Source of the DNA: Artemisia argyi
Lineage: Eukaryota > Streptophyta > Magnoliopsida > Asterales > Asteraceae
Assembly (NCBI GenBank): GCA_030686995.1
Contig: CM060704.1
Span: 113,892,042 to 113,956,041 of the forward strand
Length of the DNA stretch: 64,000 bases
Direction: 5' to 3'
Shown here: one piece after another, positions 55,341 to 64,000 of the stretch
Layout: each line of letters opens with the position of its first letter
Numbering within the stretch: position 1 is the first letter of the stretch
Made by a program: the position numbers and the translations under genes
Notes under the pieces: generated by a model
Databases searched by the model: none
Told to the model about the DNA's origin: nothing
Seen by the model: the letters and a program-made list of their open reading frames with translations, nothing else

Positions 55341-56010
55341 CTATATGCTTTGACGAAGCTCAGGACTATCTTCTGGGGCAGCGGAGCTTCCTGCCTCTTG
55401 AAGCTTTCTCAAGAGCAACGCATCCTTAGGCGATACGGTCGCTACACTAACAGGAATCCCATCTGACCTGGGAATATGCGCAGCGCCCACACCGCATAAG
55501 ACGGCTTTGCCCATAATACCCTTTTTCTTAGCCGCTCTCTCTGCGTACAGCTCCAACACCTCCTTAAGAGGAATCTCCCTTTCAATAGCAAAAGGGTTCA
55601 ACATATGGCGAGGCTGGGCAAAAATAGGAACCTACAGCTGCGACTCGTCAGGCTTAAGAAAGTAATCTGGTTGCGCCTCTGCATCCTCCAAGATATGGCG
55701 CCCCAGGATCAACCCCTCCATAATTACCTTTATAGGGTTATCCTAGTCGCGCTCCGACTGCGCAATATGAGGAAGCTCAAGCAGCTTCATTCCCTCCATC
55801 GCCTTCATCAGCTCGTCATACGCATTAGCATTATAAGCAGGCACCTCAGCAAGCGCCACCTTCAGCAACTTAGCCTCATGAAGCTCCTCCATGGCTTGCG
55901 CTCTCCCACGCTCCACGGCGCACTGCACCACCTTTCCAAAGGTCTCCAACACCTCTGGAGACTCTAGGGTGCCCATAGCAGTCAAGCGCAGTCCATGACT
56001 GATCAACCAC

Positions 56011-56085
56011 CTACATCAACAGGAACAACTTGTATTAGAAGAGACAAACCAACAAAAATAGTAAGGAAAGTATGTAAGGACGTAT
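56011..56085 (-). other. Predicted intron 3 of the F antisense gene, donor mutated
   Basis: 75 bp, acceptor GATGTAG/G. The join gives ERRWLISHG, as in relatives (RRW), but the donor reads AG/ATACGT rather than GT, a single G to A change. Confidence 0.6.
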
Positions 56086-56626
56086 CTGCGCTCAGCTACG
56101 GTAAACATCAGGTGAGGGTATAATTCCTCATCAGTCTATGCTCAGGCCACGCAGCTTCTCCTCCTGCACCTTAATAATATTCTCCATGCACAAGCGAAAC
56201 TCATTAATGTTCGCAAAGTGCTCGTCCTTCGTCTCCTCAAGATACCTTACCGCCCAGGTAAGGTTGGCCCTAAACTGATGAAGGTCCTCGCGCGCTTGCT
56301 GCAGCTCAGCCATCGCGGTCAACTTCTCATTAGTAACCTTGTCGGCGTGCGCCTTGAAGGACCCCACCTCCGCTTGCGCTCCAGCCAGCTGCGCACGGAG
56401 AAGAACTATCTCCTCATCTTTTAGGGCAAGAGTACTACTCTCCCCGACGTATCACGCCTTTAACTGAGCAACTAGCTCAGTTTGATGCTCAGCAGTAGCA
56501 GCCAACTCCACCAACAGCTGCTGCGCAGATACGTCCTCACCCACCTTCACTCCCTCCTCCTTGTTTTCATTCTGAGGAGGGACCACACTCTCCACAAATG
56601 CCGCATCATCCTTCGTGGCATGGTCA

Positions 56627-56705
56627 CTACAATGAATAAGGAAGAAAGTTAGCGCATATTACGACAAGTAATAATAAATATAAAAGCATGAGGAATATTA
56701 CTTAC
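56627..56705 (-). other. Predicted intron 2 of the F antisense gene
   Basis: 79 bp, donor CT/GTAAGT and acceptor TTGTAG/T on the minus strand; the split codon becomes CTT and the frame runs on into DHATKDDAAF. Confidence 0.75.
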
Positions 56706-57117
56706 AGAAGCAGAGAAGTTTTTGCAGCCTCCTTATTCGCGCCAGAAGCGGATGTGTGCTCCTCTGTGGATGACTCTACATCCACGATCAGATGGTGCCT
56801 CCTCTTCGAAGTACCAGTGCCACCAGCCTCTCCTTTGCGCTTTAGATTCTGCGCTACCACCTCAGGCTTCAGTACCTCTACGCTGTCAGAAGATTCAGCT
56901 TGCAACTCCTCCACATGTGCAGGCTCCACAGTCGGAGCCACGCTCTGTACTGGCGTCACAAGAAGAGGGGGCGAATCTTCATGACCAACTGGCCCCAACA
57001 CAGTCAGATGCCCAGCAGTCGCATCCAAGAGCGGTTGCTCGTTCTCCCTCAGAGGGCGCACACCAACGGTCACCTGCTTCGGCTTCTCCAGCTTCACCAC
57101 GGCAAACAAATCCATCT

Positions 57118-57225
57118 CTGCGCAACACATGAACAAATAACAAAACACATATTCGTTATTAAAGGTGCGCATACAGAAAAACTTACATTACGGGAAGCGA
57201 ACAATTAAAAGGGATGAACACCCAC
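57118..57225 (-). other. Predicted intron 1 of the F antisense gene
   Basis: 108 bp, donor G/GTGGGT and acceptor GCGCAG/AG on the minus strand. Phase-1 join makes GAG (Glu) directly before MDLFAVV. Confidence 0.7.
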
Positions 57226-57590
57226 CCCGGCCTTCCTCATCAATGAAGGTTGGCACCTCGTCAGCACCATGGAAATAGTTGCGACTCAACCCCATGTGCA
57301 CCAAAAACTCCTCAGGATAAGGGTTAATGGGGATGCGGTTGGCATCAATAGTCTGCGCATCTGCCAAGCTATACGAACTGGGTGCGGGGCGCCCATACCT
57401 CGGCAGCGTTTCTTGAGTATAAAACTGAAATGGTGAAGGAAACACCACATCATCCACCAAGAAAAAATACTCCCTTCAACGCCTCAACGAATCTACCTTA
57501 TCGGTATAACACTGAAGGCTCCCCGCATGCTTCGCAAAGGATACCCATCCATGCGACCACGTTGTGTGGTAAAACGCACGAAATAGGTCG

Positions 57591-57595
57591 ACGGT
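57591..57595. other. Presumed target-site duplication of element D, left copy
   Basis: ACGGT precedes the LTR start; the right copy is outside the window. Confidence 0.5.
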
Positions 57596-57801
57596 TGATG
57601 AGGCGAAAAATGAACTACTTTTAGGGGGTCATTTAAGCCCGGAATTGAATTTATTTGATCAAATATTACCCTATATCGTTCCTTTTGTGATTTTAGGTAC
57701 TTTGGGAGTGAAATCTGGAAAATGAAGCAATTCGGACGTTTTTGGAGCATAAAAGTGAAGAAAATGCCAAAGACTTAATTTTCCATGCTGGGAATAGTAC
57801 C

Positions 57802-58017
57802 TGACGGCGTCAAGAGGAAGACCCTGACGGCGTCAAGAGTAAAAGTGGTGACGACCCAGTGCAAACCTGACGGCGTCACAACAAGGGCGTCAAGACTAAA
57901 TTTTGTAACGGCCTGCATAAGGAGAATACATGACGGCGTCAGATCCAGATCTAGGCAGTCCGAGGAACTATTTGGCGGCGAGATGACGGCGTCAGACATT
58001 TGTTCTTGACGCCGTCA
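57802..58017 (+). promoter_or_regulatory. Array of six TGACGGCGTCA palindromes before the D promoter
   Basis: Perfect TGACG-S-CGTCA copies lie at 57802, 57825, 57868, 57931, 57984 and 58007 (the last with C in the centre), plus degenerate copies. Each is an inverted pair of TGACG half-sites one base apart; TGACG is the core bound by plant TGA-type bZIP factors. The array ends 11 bp before TATA. In the 3' LTR (63299-63514) two copies have decayed by C to T or G to A changes at CpG. Confidence 0.7.
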
Positions 58018-58028
58018 CCTATCAAACT

Positions 58029-58038
58029 CTATATATAG
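58029..58038 (+). promoter_or_regulatory. TATA box of element D 5' LTR
   Basis: CTATATATAG, directly downstream of the palindrome array. Confidence 0.7.
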
Positions 58039-59022
58039 TTTTCTAGTTTTCATTTATAAAGAAGGGGAACTTGTGTGGAGAAACTAGGGCCGAACTTTGT
58101 AAACCCTAGCTCATATTTTATAGTACTTTCAAGGGTTTTCACCCCTTGAATCCTTTCATGTGCTATTGAGATAAGTCTTCTCTTAATTCAATCAATATGT
58201 CTATGTGTTGGTTGATTATATCTTTTGCTTGTCTTGATTTCAACATGCTAGGCTAGATCTATCTTGTGTTTGCTTGGATCTAATGAAACCTAGATGTTAA
58301 TTATGTGTTGATTACTTGTTTATGGTTGTATTGGATGAATGATTTCAATGTTAGGCTTAAGAAAACTGGCAGATCTCCATTGTGTAACATGCTTGAACAT
58401 CTTAGGAAACATGAACCGATGTGTACTAGGTTTTATTGGTTGTATTTAATGCATGAGTAAATTCTAATGATCCCATGTTAGGAGCTTCTTAGCCGGCTCG
58501 ACATAGGAGTGAAGTAGGCGCTCATAGGATTGGGGAAGTAAGTACGCCACCCCATGAATGGTATTAAGGAATACAATCCGTCATCCACGCAACTATAACA
58601 AGTAATTAACGTGTAAAAGATATCTAGAGAGTAGTGAAATCTAAGTAAACACAATTCTACCACATATTGCTCGCAACTTTAGTTTAATATAGTTTATTTT
58701 CATTTTTAGTATTTTATTTTGATTGCATCTTAGTATTGGGTTAGTTTACTAGCAACTAATTCCGCCCAACTCCTTCAAACCAGAGATTTTTACTTGCTTT
58801 CTAAAAAATATAAAAAATACAAAAAGAATCATCCCTCATCTCTAGACCTAGTCTTTAGGTTTTCTAATCCTAGCGACACTATTCCTAGCTGAACGATCAA
58901 TCCCCCGGTACTTGTCATTATACTATACTACATCGATCAGGTACACTGCCTGGTGGGGGTTGTAAGCTTCTCGAGATCCCTCGAGAAGTAAAGCCTGGTG
59001 CAATCCCTACGCATCAAGTTTT

Positions 59023-59041
59023 TGGCGCCGTAGCCCGGGGA
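59023..59041 (+). other. Primer-binding site of element D (tRNA-Asp type, altered)
   Basis: TGGCGCCGTAGCCCGGGGA, 6 nt after the LTR; like the A and B sites but with one extra C and a changed base in the middle. Confidence 0.75.
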
Positions 59042-59199
59042 ATAGTTATTGTCTAGGTTAGAATTTCTTTTTATTAGGTCTACTTGCTAGATTCCTTTCT
59101 AGTAAGATTTTATTTTTATTTTTTAGGTTTTCTTTAGTCTATCTTTTCTTTGTGTCTTTGTTTGTAAAAACCTTTCCATTGACTATTCTGTTAGCCATT

Positions 59200-60216
59200 A
59201 TGGAGAACGTGAATCCACCATACTTCCAACCACGAAATTCACCCACTCCAAATGACATCTTGATGTTTAAACAACATGAGGATGAACCTATCTATGCTGC
59301 ATGGGCTCGTTTTAAATATTTACTCCGAAAAGTCCCTCATCATAATTTCGATCTGTGGTCCCAAATTGAAATATTTTACCATCGTGTCGACCACTATACC
59401 AAAATGGACATTGACCATGCCGCAGATGGGGACCTTTGGGGATTAAGTGTTAATGAAGCATGGGAAACCATAGAGAATTGTGCTAAACTTGCCAAAAAAA
59501 TGGACAACCCAACAAACGTTGTTACGGATCAATTGATAGCAAGTTTAAGGGAACAAGCAAGAAGATTGTTTGGGGATAAGTGTATAGATGAGATAACTGG
59601 GTGCACGGGGTGGTTTTATTTCACCACAATACAAGCTGAGCACATTGGTAATCTTGATGTGATGGAGGATGTAGTCGAACATGATCACATTGATCAAAAA
59701 GACCTAGGTTTTATGATCGATGATGATGAATCTCAAGAAACACATGATGAATCTTTTGGGCAATTTGTATATAGCAGTCAGGATGATCCTTATGATTCGG
59801 ATATAGAAGTTGAGATGCCTAGAGAAGCACTTGAGATACTTGGGAAAATGTTGGGGTTAGATTATAATAAAACACATGTTGAGGATATAGGTGATCTTGA
59901 CACAAGGAATGATGAGGTCAATAACATAAGCCCACAAAATACTCAACCATCATTTGAGGCACACACACCGCCCGTGACTTACCCAGAAGAAGTAGAAGAA
60001 ACTTTAGGAATTCCGATGGAGGTAGAACCCTGGGACCAAACACAACTAGAGGATATAGGTTTGAATACTTATAATGATAACCTTACTCTTAGTTCTAGGG
60101 AAGTTCCTAGTTTTGATGAACCGGAGCCTCAACCAAAACCGTTACCTAATCTTCCATCCTTGGATGAAAATTTAGGAAATGAAATAGGTCCCGATCCACC
60201 CATCAAAACAATATAG
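59200..60216 (+). CDS. Gag-like protein of element D
   Basis: 338 codons from ATG 59200 (MENVNPPYFQ), chosen because the B ORF has its ATG in the same context; an upstream GTG at 59152 is unlikely. Residues about 20-115 are the C-terminal half of a retrotransposon Gag domain (EDEPIYAAWARFKYLLRKVPHHNFDLWSQIEIFYHRVD). The rest is acidic and low in complexity with repeated THVEDIGDLDT/QLEDIGLNTY-type segments and a Pro/Glu-rich end. There is no zinc knuckle and no protease domain. The uninterrupted frame suggests recent activity or selection. The product would need protease, RT and integrase from another element. Confidence 0.8.
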   Translation: MENVNPPYFQPRNSPTPNDILMFKQHEDEPIYAAWARFKYLLRKVPHHNFDLWSQIEIFYHRVDHYTKMDIDHAADGDLWGLSVNEAWETIENCAKLAKKMDNPTNVVTDQLIASLREQARRLFGDKCIDEITGCTGWFYFTTIQAEHIGNLDVMEDVVEHDHIDQKDLGFMIDDDESQETHDESFGQFVYSSQDDPYDSDIEVEMPREALEILGKMLGLDYNKTHVEDIGDLDTRNDEVNNISPQNTQPSFEAHTPPVTYPEEVEETLGIPMEVEPWDQTQLEDIGLNTYNDNLTLSSREVPSFDEPEPQPKPLPNLPSLDENLGNEIGPDPPIKTI

Positions 60217-60241
60217 TCCGGGTAGTCTTAGGATAAAGGTA

Positions 60242-60619
60242 GTGGACTTTAAGCCTTGTAGAGAGGAAACCAATATAGGAGTAGAAAATGACCTTACACG
60301 CTTACATCACCCATTTATGTTTGATCACAAGAAACATTATGGGTTTAAACCGGGTTTATTAGGTCAAGATGGATCCCCAACTGGTAATCTCTTGAAGTTG
60401 ATTGAAAATGATCCCTTTCTAGGAGAAAATCTTAATCCACCCATTAACTCGATTGAATTAGGTAAGGTTATGATGATAGGAGCACACCCCTTTGAGCACA
60501 TAATTCATCCACCACTTTTTCCTCACGAGGCATATTTCCACCCTAAGGGTGTGTATCGCTACTTCCACCCGCACTTAATCCTAAGTGTAGGGAAAACCTC
60601 CCCTATTTCCGTTAAATAA
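60242..60619 (+). CDS. Second ORF of element D, unrecognised
   Basis: 125 codons, starting 25 nt after the stop of the Gag-like ORF and in a different frame; the true start may be by frameshift from the first ORF. It is His/Pro/Phe-rich, with HHPFMFDHKKHYGFKPG and ending GVYRYFHPHLILSVGKTSPI. I recall similar GVYRYYHPHL ends in Asteraceae retroelement proteins but know no function. The conserved post-stop hairpin begins 6 nt after its stop, the position it has after the last ORF of A, B and C, which supports real coding. Confidence 0.6.
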   Translation: MDFKPCREETNIGVENDLTRLHHPFMFDHKKHYGFKPGLLGQDGSPTGNLLKLIENDPFLGENLNPPINSIELGKVMMIGAHPFEHIIHPPLFPHEAYFHPKGVYRYFHPHLILSVGKTSPISVK

Positions 60620-60624
60620 GGGTA

Positions 60625-60642
60625 GAGTCAGGCTCGTGACTC
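60625..60642 (+). other. Post-stop hairpin (H0) of element D
   Basis: GAGTCA, 6-nt loop, TGACTC; a perfect 6-bp stem beginning 6 nt after the stop codon. Confidence 0.75.
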
Positions 60643-60652
60643 GAACAAAAAC

Positions 60653-60676
60653 AAGCGCTTCTTGGGAGGCAACCCA
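60653..60676 (+). other. AAGCGCT/GGGAGGC-ACCC element (M) of element D
   Basis: AAGCGCTTC followed by TTGGGAGGCAACCCA; TGGG pairs with CCCA. Confidence 0.75.
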
Positions 60677-63052
60677 TGTTTTGTGTGATTTTTATTTGTA
60701 TGATTGTTATTTGCTTCCATATGCATGCTTTATTTTTATTGTTGGTAGATCATGTTTCAAAACTAAAATAGTGAAAATACTTTACTTTGTTGTTTGGCCT
60801 AGTCTTAACTTCATCCAAAGGTATTTTTGCAAAAGATAAGTGTAAGGGGAAACCCCAAATATGTTTTTAAGAAACAAAACCGATCATGATTCTCCACAAT
60901 ATTAAGTGAACATGTATATTCGTACTTGTTAGAGTCAAATGCTTGTATCGAGTCATAATGAAGTTTTGCAGGATTTTCTAGGAAGTAGGACGAAGTTTTT
61001 CCAGAAATTTTCCGGAAACTTAACATAAGAATTTCTGCAGGTCACTTCTAACGGCGTTACGAGTTTACTCTTGACGGCGTCACGTGTAAAAATCTGGAAA
61101 TTTTACCAGTTTTGTTTTTCTAATGGAGTCTTAAAGTTTTTGTTGAATTATTAGTTTTATAATCTCCAGGAAATCTGCAAACATCATTCCACAAGCATTA
61201 TATCTTATTTTGTTTTCTAGGATTTATTAGTATATGTAGATTGCCACCGATTTTATGCGAGGTTGCCTTGTCTGTTTTCTCAGGATTTACAGGTTATGTA
61301 TGACAAGAAGATGATTATTATTCTAGAAGGGAAGCTTTGATTGTTCATTTTCTTGGAGGAAGATCTAACCTGGCCACCTTATTATCCATACCGAGCGAAT
61401 CAGGGGAGTATTTGATTTCATTCGTTTTACTTATTTCACTTTTACATTCTTTACTTGAACATTGGGGACAATGTTCATCCTAAGTGTAAGGGGAGGGTAA
61501 AATGATGATACCTTACAGATACACTTTCGCTTGAGTTTGTTTGTTTGATGGTAGATGTGTAATAAAACTATGAGAAATACTTGTTAGTGTAATTTTAGCG
61601 CCAAATTTAAAATTTTTTACAACATTTAGGAGTGAAACTTTAGCCATAGCAAGCGTCTCATGGATAGGAGATTGTATGACTAGCACAAAACCGTACTATT
61701 CAGAAAAATTTTCCACCCAAATATGTGAGGTTCGCCTTTAGATTTGATAGGAAAAGCATTTACTATTAGTGCTTATGAGTGTACTGGTAGCATTTAGATT
61801 CTAGAACTTGCGTTAGTGATGCATCCCGAGACCGCTAGTGAGACTACATTCGTGTAGTAGGATTTACTACATGATAAGAGGCATTAGGTCACCCTTGTGT
61901 TAAACCCGTATTATAATTACTTGACCATTTAAGTCATATTACTTGGCTAGTTAAGTCAATTGATTTTTCCCACACCCTTAGCGTTGTACTCATTTTTAGT
62001 ACACGAAAACCCTAGTACACCCCTCCGAACCTATCTTTTCGTTTCTAACTTTAAGCATTTTACTTAAAGGAAGAATTTGTTACACCCTACTTAAATGTAC
62101 AACAGAATCTCCTTAGCCTTCCGTGTATGCACTCATCTTTAGTGCATTATTGTTATTTGTTAAACCCTAAGTTAATTATCTAATTGATTACATGGTTGCT
62201 AAGTCGAGTCATATCCTTGTACATATTGTTTTGGGACGATTGGGACTCATGGGTAAAGTACTTATTTTATGGAGTAATGGGGAAGAACATAATATTATTA
62301 CCCCCGTATGTGCGTTAATCTTAAAGTACTCCAAGTGTTTTGATTATCTTAATTCGAGTCATTAGATTAGTTTATTGTAAAGTATGTAAAGATTCAAGTG
62401 TAAGGGGAATTTTCATTCCCTATGATGTATTATTTTGGATGGTAGGGTAAGAGTGTATGCAAAAAACAAAAAATAAAATAAAAAAAATCGAAAAAACAAG
62501 AAAAAGAAAAGAAAAAAATAGAAAAAGAAAAAGAGAAAAAACATACGGACTACCATCCCTTTTTATTCTATGTTCATTTTATGTTTTTGTTATTTTTCAT
62601 TTATTAGCTTAAGTCGAGTCTAGTCTTGGCTTAGCAACGCCATTTTGTACATGTACTTAACCAAGATTGTTAACTCGCCACCAGTAAAGACTGCCTATAT
62701 CCAACAAATCCGTGTATTCCATATCCCTACACCTAACGTTACAACCCTTTTAAAAGACCTCTTTGATAGTTTATCCTAGGTGCTTACGCCATGTGGTGGA
62801 GGTTTGATCCTTTCCCAAGCCTATGATAATCTATTTTGCTATGACAGGTAGTGAGAGATGTTTTCCATTTCCATAATGTGATATTACTTTATTACACCCG
62901 AGAGATGTGAGTATCTAAACACTATTTGTGAGGTGCTAGTGTATGACCTCCATGCTTGTCTTTGGTCTTTAGTGGAATGATTATTTGTTGTAATTACTTT
63001 TATGTTAGTGTTAAATGACCCCTAACTTGTATTTTGATTCGAATAAAAGCGC
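60677..63052 (+). other. Noncoding 3' internal region of element D
   Basis: 2.4 kb without a gene, colinear with B. It holds hairpin H1, a TGACGGCGTCA-type pair at about 61048-61082, and a purine-rich tract at 62460-62545 (A and G, with GAAAAAGAAAAAG-like runs). Confidence 0.7.
61456..61477 (+). other. RGGA-loop hairpin H1 of element D
   Basis: TGAACATTG, loop GGGA, CAATGTTCA; a perfect 9-bp stem. Confidence 0.75.
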
Positions 63053-63074
63053 ATTTGCTTGAGGACAAGCAAAT
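63053..63074 (+). other. RGGA-loop hairpin H2 of element D
   Basis: ATTTGCTTG, loop AGGA, CAAGCAAAT; a perfect 9-bp stem just before the purine tract AAGTGTAAGGGTA (63078-63090). Confidence 0.75.
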
Positions 63075-63092
63075 CACAAGTGTAAGGGTATA

Positions 63093-64000
63093 TGATGAGG
63101 CGAAAAATGAACCACTTTTAGGGGGTCATTTAAGCCCGGAATTGAATTTATTTGATCAAATATTACCCTAAATCGTTCCTTTTGTGATTTTAGGTACTTT
63201 GGGAGTGAAATCTGGAAAAGGAAGCAATTCGGACGTTTTTGGAGCATAAAAGTGAAGAAAACGCCAAAGACTTAATTTTCCATGTTGAGAACAGTACCTG
63301 ACGGCGTCAAGAGGAAGACCCTGACGGCGTCAAGAGTAAAAGTAGTGACGACCCAGTGCAAACCTGACAGCATCACAACAAGGGCGTCAAGACTAAATTT
63401 TGCGACGGCCTGCATAAGGAGAATACATGACGGCGTCAGATCCAGATCTAGGCAGTCCGAGGAACTATTTGGCGGCGAGATGATGGCGTCAGACATTTGT
63501 TCTTGACGCCGTCACCTATCAAACTCTATATATAGTTTTCTATTTTTCATTCATAAAGAAGGGGAACTTGTGTGGAGAAACTAGGGCCGAACTTTGTAAA
63601 CCCTAGCTCATATTTTACAGTACTTTCAAGGGTTTTCACCCCTTGAATCCTTTCATGTGCTATTTAGATAAGTCTTCTCTTAATTCAATCAATATGTCTA
63701 TGTGTTGGTTGATTATATCTTTTGCTTGTCTTGATTTCAACATGCTAGGCTAGATCTATCTTGTGTTTGCTTGGATCTAATGAAACCTAGATGTTAATTA
63801 TGTGTTGATTACTTGTTTATGGTTGTATTGAATGAATGATTTCAATGTTAGGCTTAAGAAAACTGGCAGATCTCCATTGTGTAACATGCTTGAACGTCTT
63901 AGGAAACATGAACCGATGTGTACTAGGTTTTATTGGTTGTATTTAATGCATGAGTAAATTCTAATGATCCCATGTTAGGAGCTTCTTAGCCGGCTCGACA
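63093..64000 (+). repeat. 3' LTR of element D, cut by the window end
   Basis: 908 bp visible, colinear with 57596 onward, including TATA at 63526-63535. Confidence 0.93.

Larger units (their letters stand above)
48432..57595 (+). mobile_element. Element F: Tat-lineage Ty3/Gypsy retrotransposon, continuing beyond element D
   Basis: 5' LTR, primer site, intact gag-protease, pol with RT, two RNase H domains and integrase broken by stops, then an intron-containing antisense gene cut by element D at 57595. Its 3' LTR must lie right of the window. F is much better preserved than E: its gag ORF is fully open and pol has one frameshift in 3 kb. Confidence 0.9.
55341..57595 (-). pseudogene. Four-exon antisense gene of element F (PF04195-type), split by element D
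   Basis: On the minus strand I reconstruct exon 1 (57595-57226; its 5' part lies beyond D), exon 2 (57117-56706), exon 3 (56626-56086) and exon 4 (56010-55341). Introns are 57118-57225 (GTGGGT...GCGCAG), 56627-56705 (GTAAGT...TTGTAG) and 56011-56085 (ATACGT...GATGTAG). Reading frames match across the first two joins. Exon 1 carries the end of the gypsy-type domain (FRAFYHTTWSHGWVSF, YFFLVDDVVFP). Exon 2 begins MDLFAVVKLEKPK. Exon 3 is a coiled coil. Exon 4 starts RWLISHGLRL and ends with GVGAAHIPRSDGIPVSV, a C terminus I recall from Asteraceae relatives. Defects: TGA 57476, TGA 56452, a one-base shift near 56131, TAG 55743, and the third donor AT instead of GT. Function unknown. Confidence 0.78.
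57596..59016 (+). repeat. 5' LTR of element D
   Basis: 1421 bp, from TGATGAGGCGAAAAATGAAC to CCCTACGCATCA. It contains the TGACGGCGTCA array and a TATA box at 58029-58038. The stretch after TATA is noncoding leader. Confidence 0.93.
57596..64000 (+). mobile_element. Element D: non-autonomous LTR retrotransposon of the B family, truncated by the window end
   Basis: 5' LTR 57596-59016, primer site 59023-59041, two ORFs, the conserved 3' hairpins, purine tract and the start of the 3' LTR at 63093. It has no protease, RT, RNase H or integrase. The whole internal region aligns, reversed, with element B. In the first roughly 235 bp of the two LTRs I count seven differences, so it is of similar recent age to A. 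Confidence 0.93.

Noticed and set aside
57775..58009. 74-codon ORFs on both strands, repeated at 63272-63506
   Set aside because: They read through the TGACGGCGTCA array in the two D LTRs; the repeat, not coding, keeps them open.

Overview
This window is from a flowering-plant nuclear genome, probably Asteraceae. The retroelement proteins read like those I remember from daisy-family genomes (Tanacetum/Artemisia type); that is recall, not a search. I see no complete host gene. Nearly all of the 64 kb is LTR retrotransposons inserted into one another, and most boundaries can be fixed to the base by target-site duplications (TSDs).

Nest 1 (1 to about 35,210) has four levels. Element C (+ strand, non-autonomous, entering from the left) is split by element B (- strand, non-autonomous, 2939-33753, TSD AAAGT). 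B is split by element A (+ strand, Athila-type Ty3/Gypsy, 5489-29905, TSD ACTTC, 4-kb LTRs). A is broken three times: a 194-bp hAT-like MITE in its 5' LTR (6678-6871), a 4.35-kb solo LTR inside the integrase reading frame (14969-19322, TSD TCTGG), and a 3.96-kb Athila-like solo LTR on the minus strand (21039-24998, TSD GCAAT). C ends in its own 3' LTR (34436 to about 35210), which is fused to a 5'-truncated element E.

Region 2 (about 35,211-46,041) is element E, a decayed Tat-lineage Ty3/Gypsy element. It has gag, protease, RT, two RNase H domains and integrase, then a 7 x 64-bp minisatellite, an antisense gene, a 17-G tract, and a 3' LTR split by a Helitron-like insertion. Region 3 (46,042-48,431) is the only stretch not clearly assigned to an element; it may hold relics of a host gene.

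Region 4 (48,432-57,595 and beyond) is element F, a second Tat-lineage element with an intact 873-codon gag-protease ORF, a pol broken by a few stops, and a four-exon antisense gene. Element D (57596 to the window end), close kin of B, is inserted in that antisense gene.

The most interesting signal is in the noncoding 3' part of A, B, C and D. Their LTRs and proteins differ, but all four carry the same ordered set: a GAGTC/GACTC hairpin 6-15 nt after the last stop codon, an AAGCGCT...GGGAGGC-ACCC element about 12 nt later, an RGGA-loop hairpin further on, and a second RGGA-loop hairpin just before the polypurine tract. The stems change with compensation between elements, which points to selected RNA structure. 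A, B and D also have primer sites resembling tRNA-Asp. I infer that the non-autonomous families B, C and D borrow the machinery of Athila elements like A.
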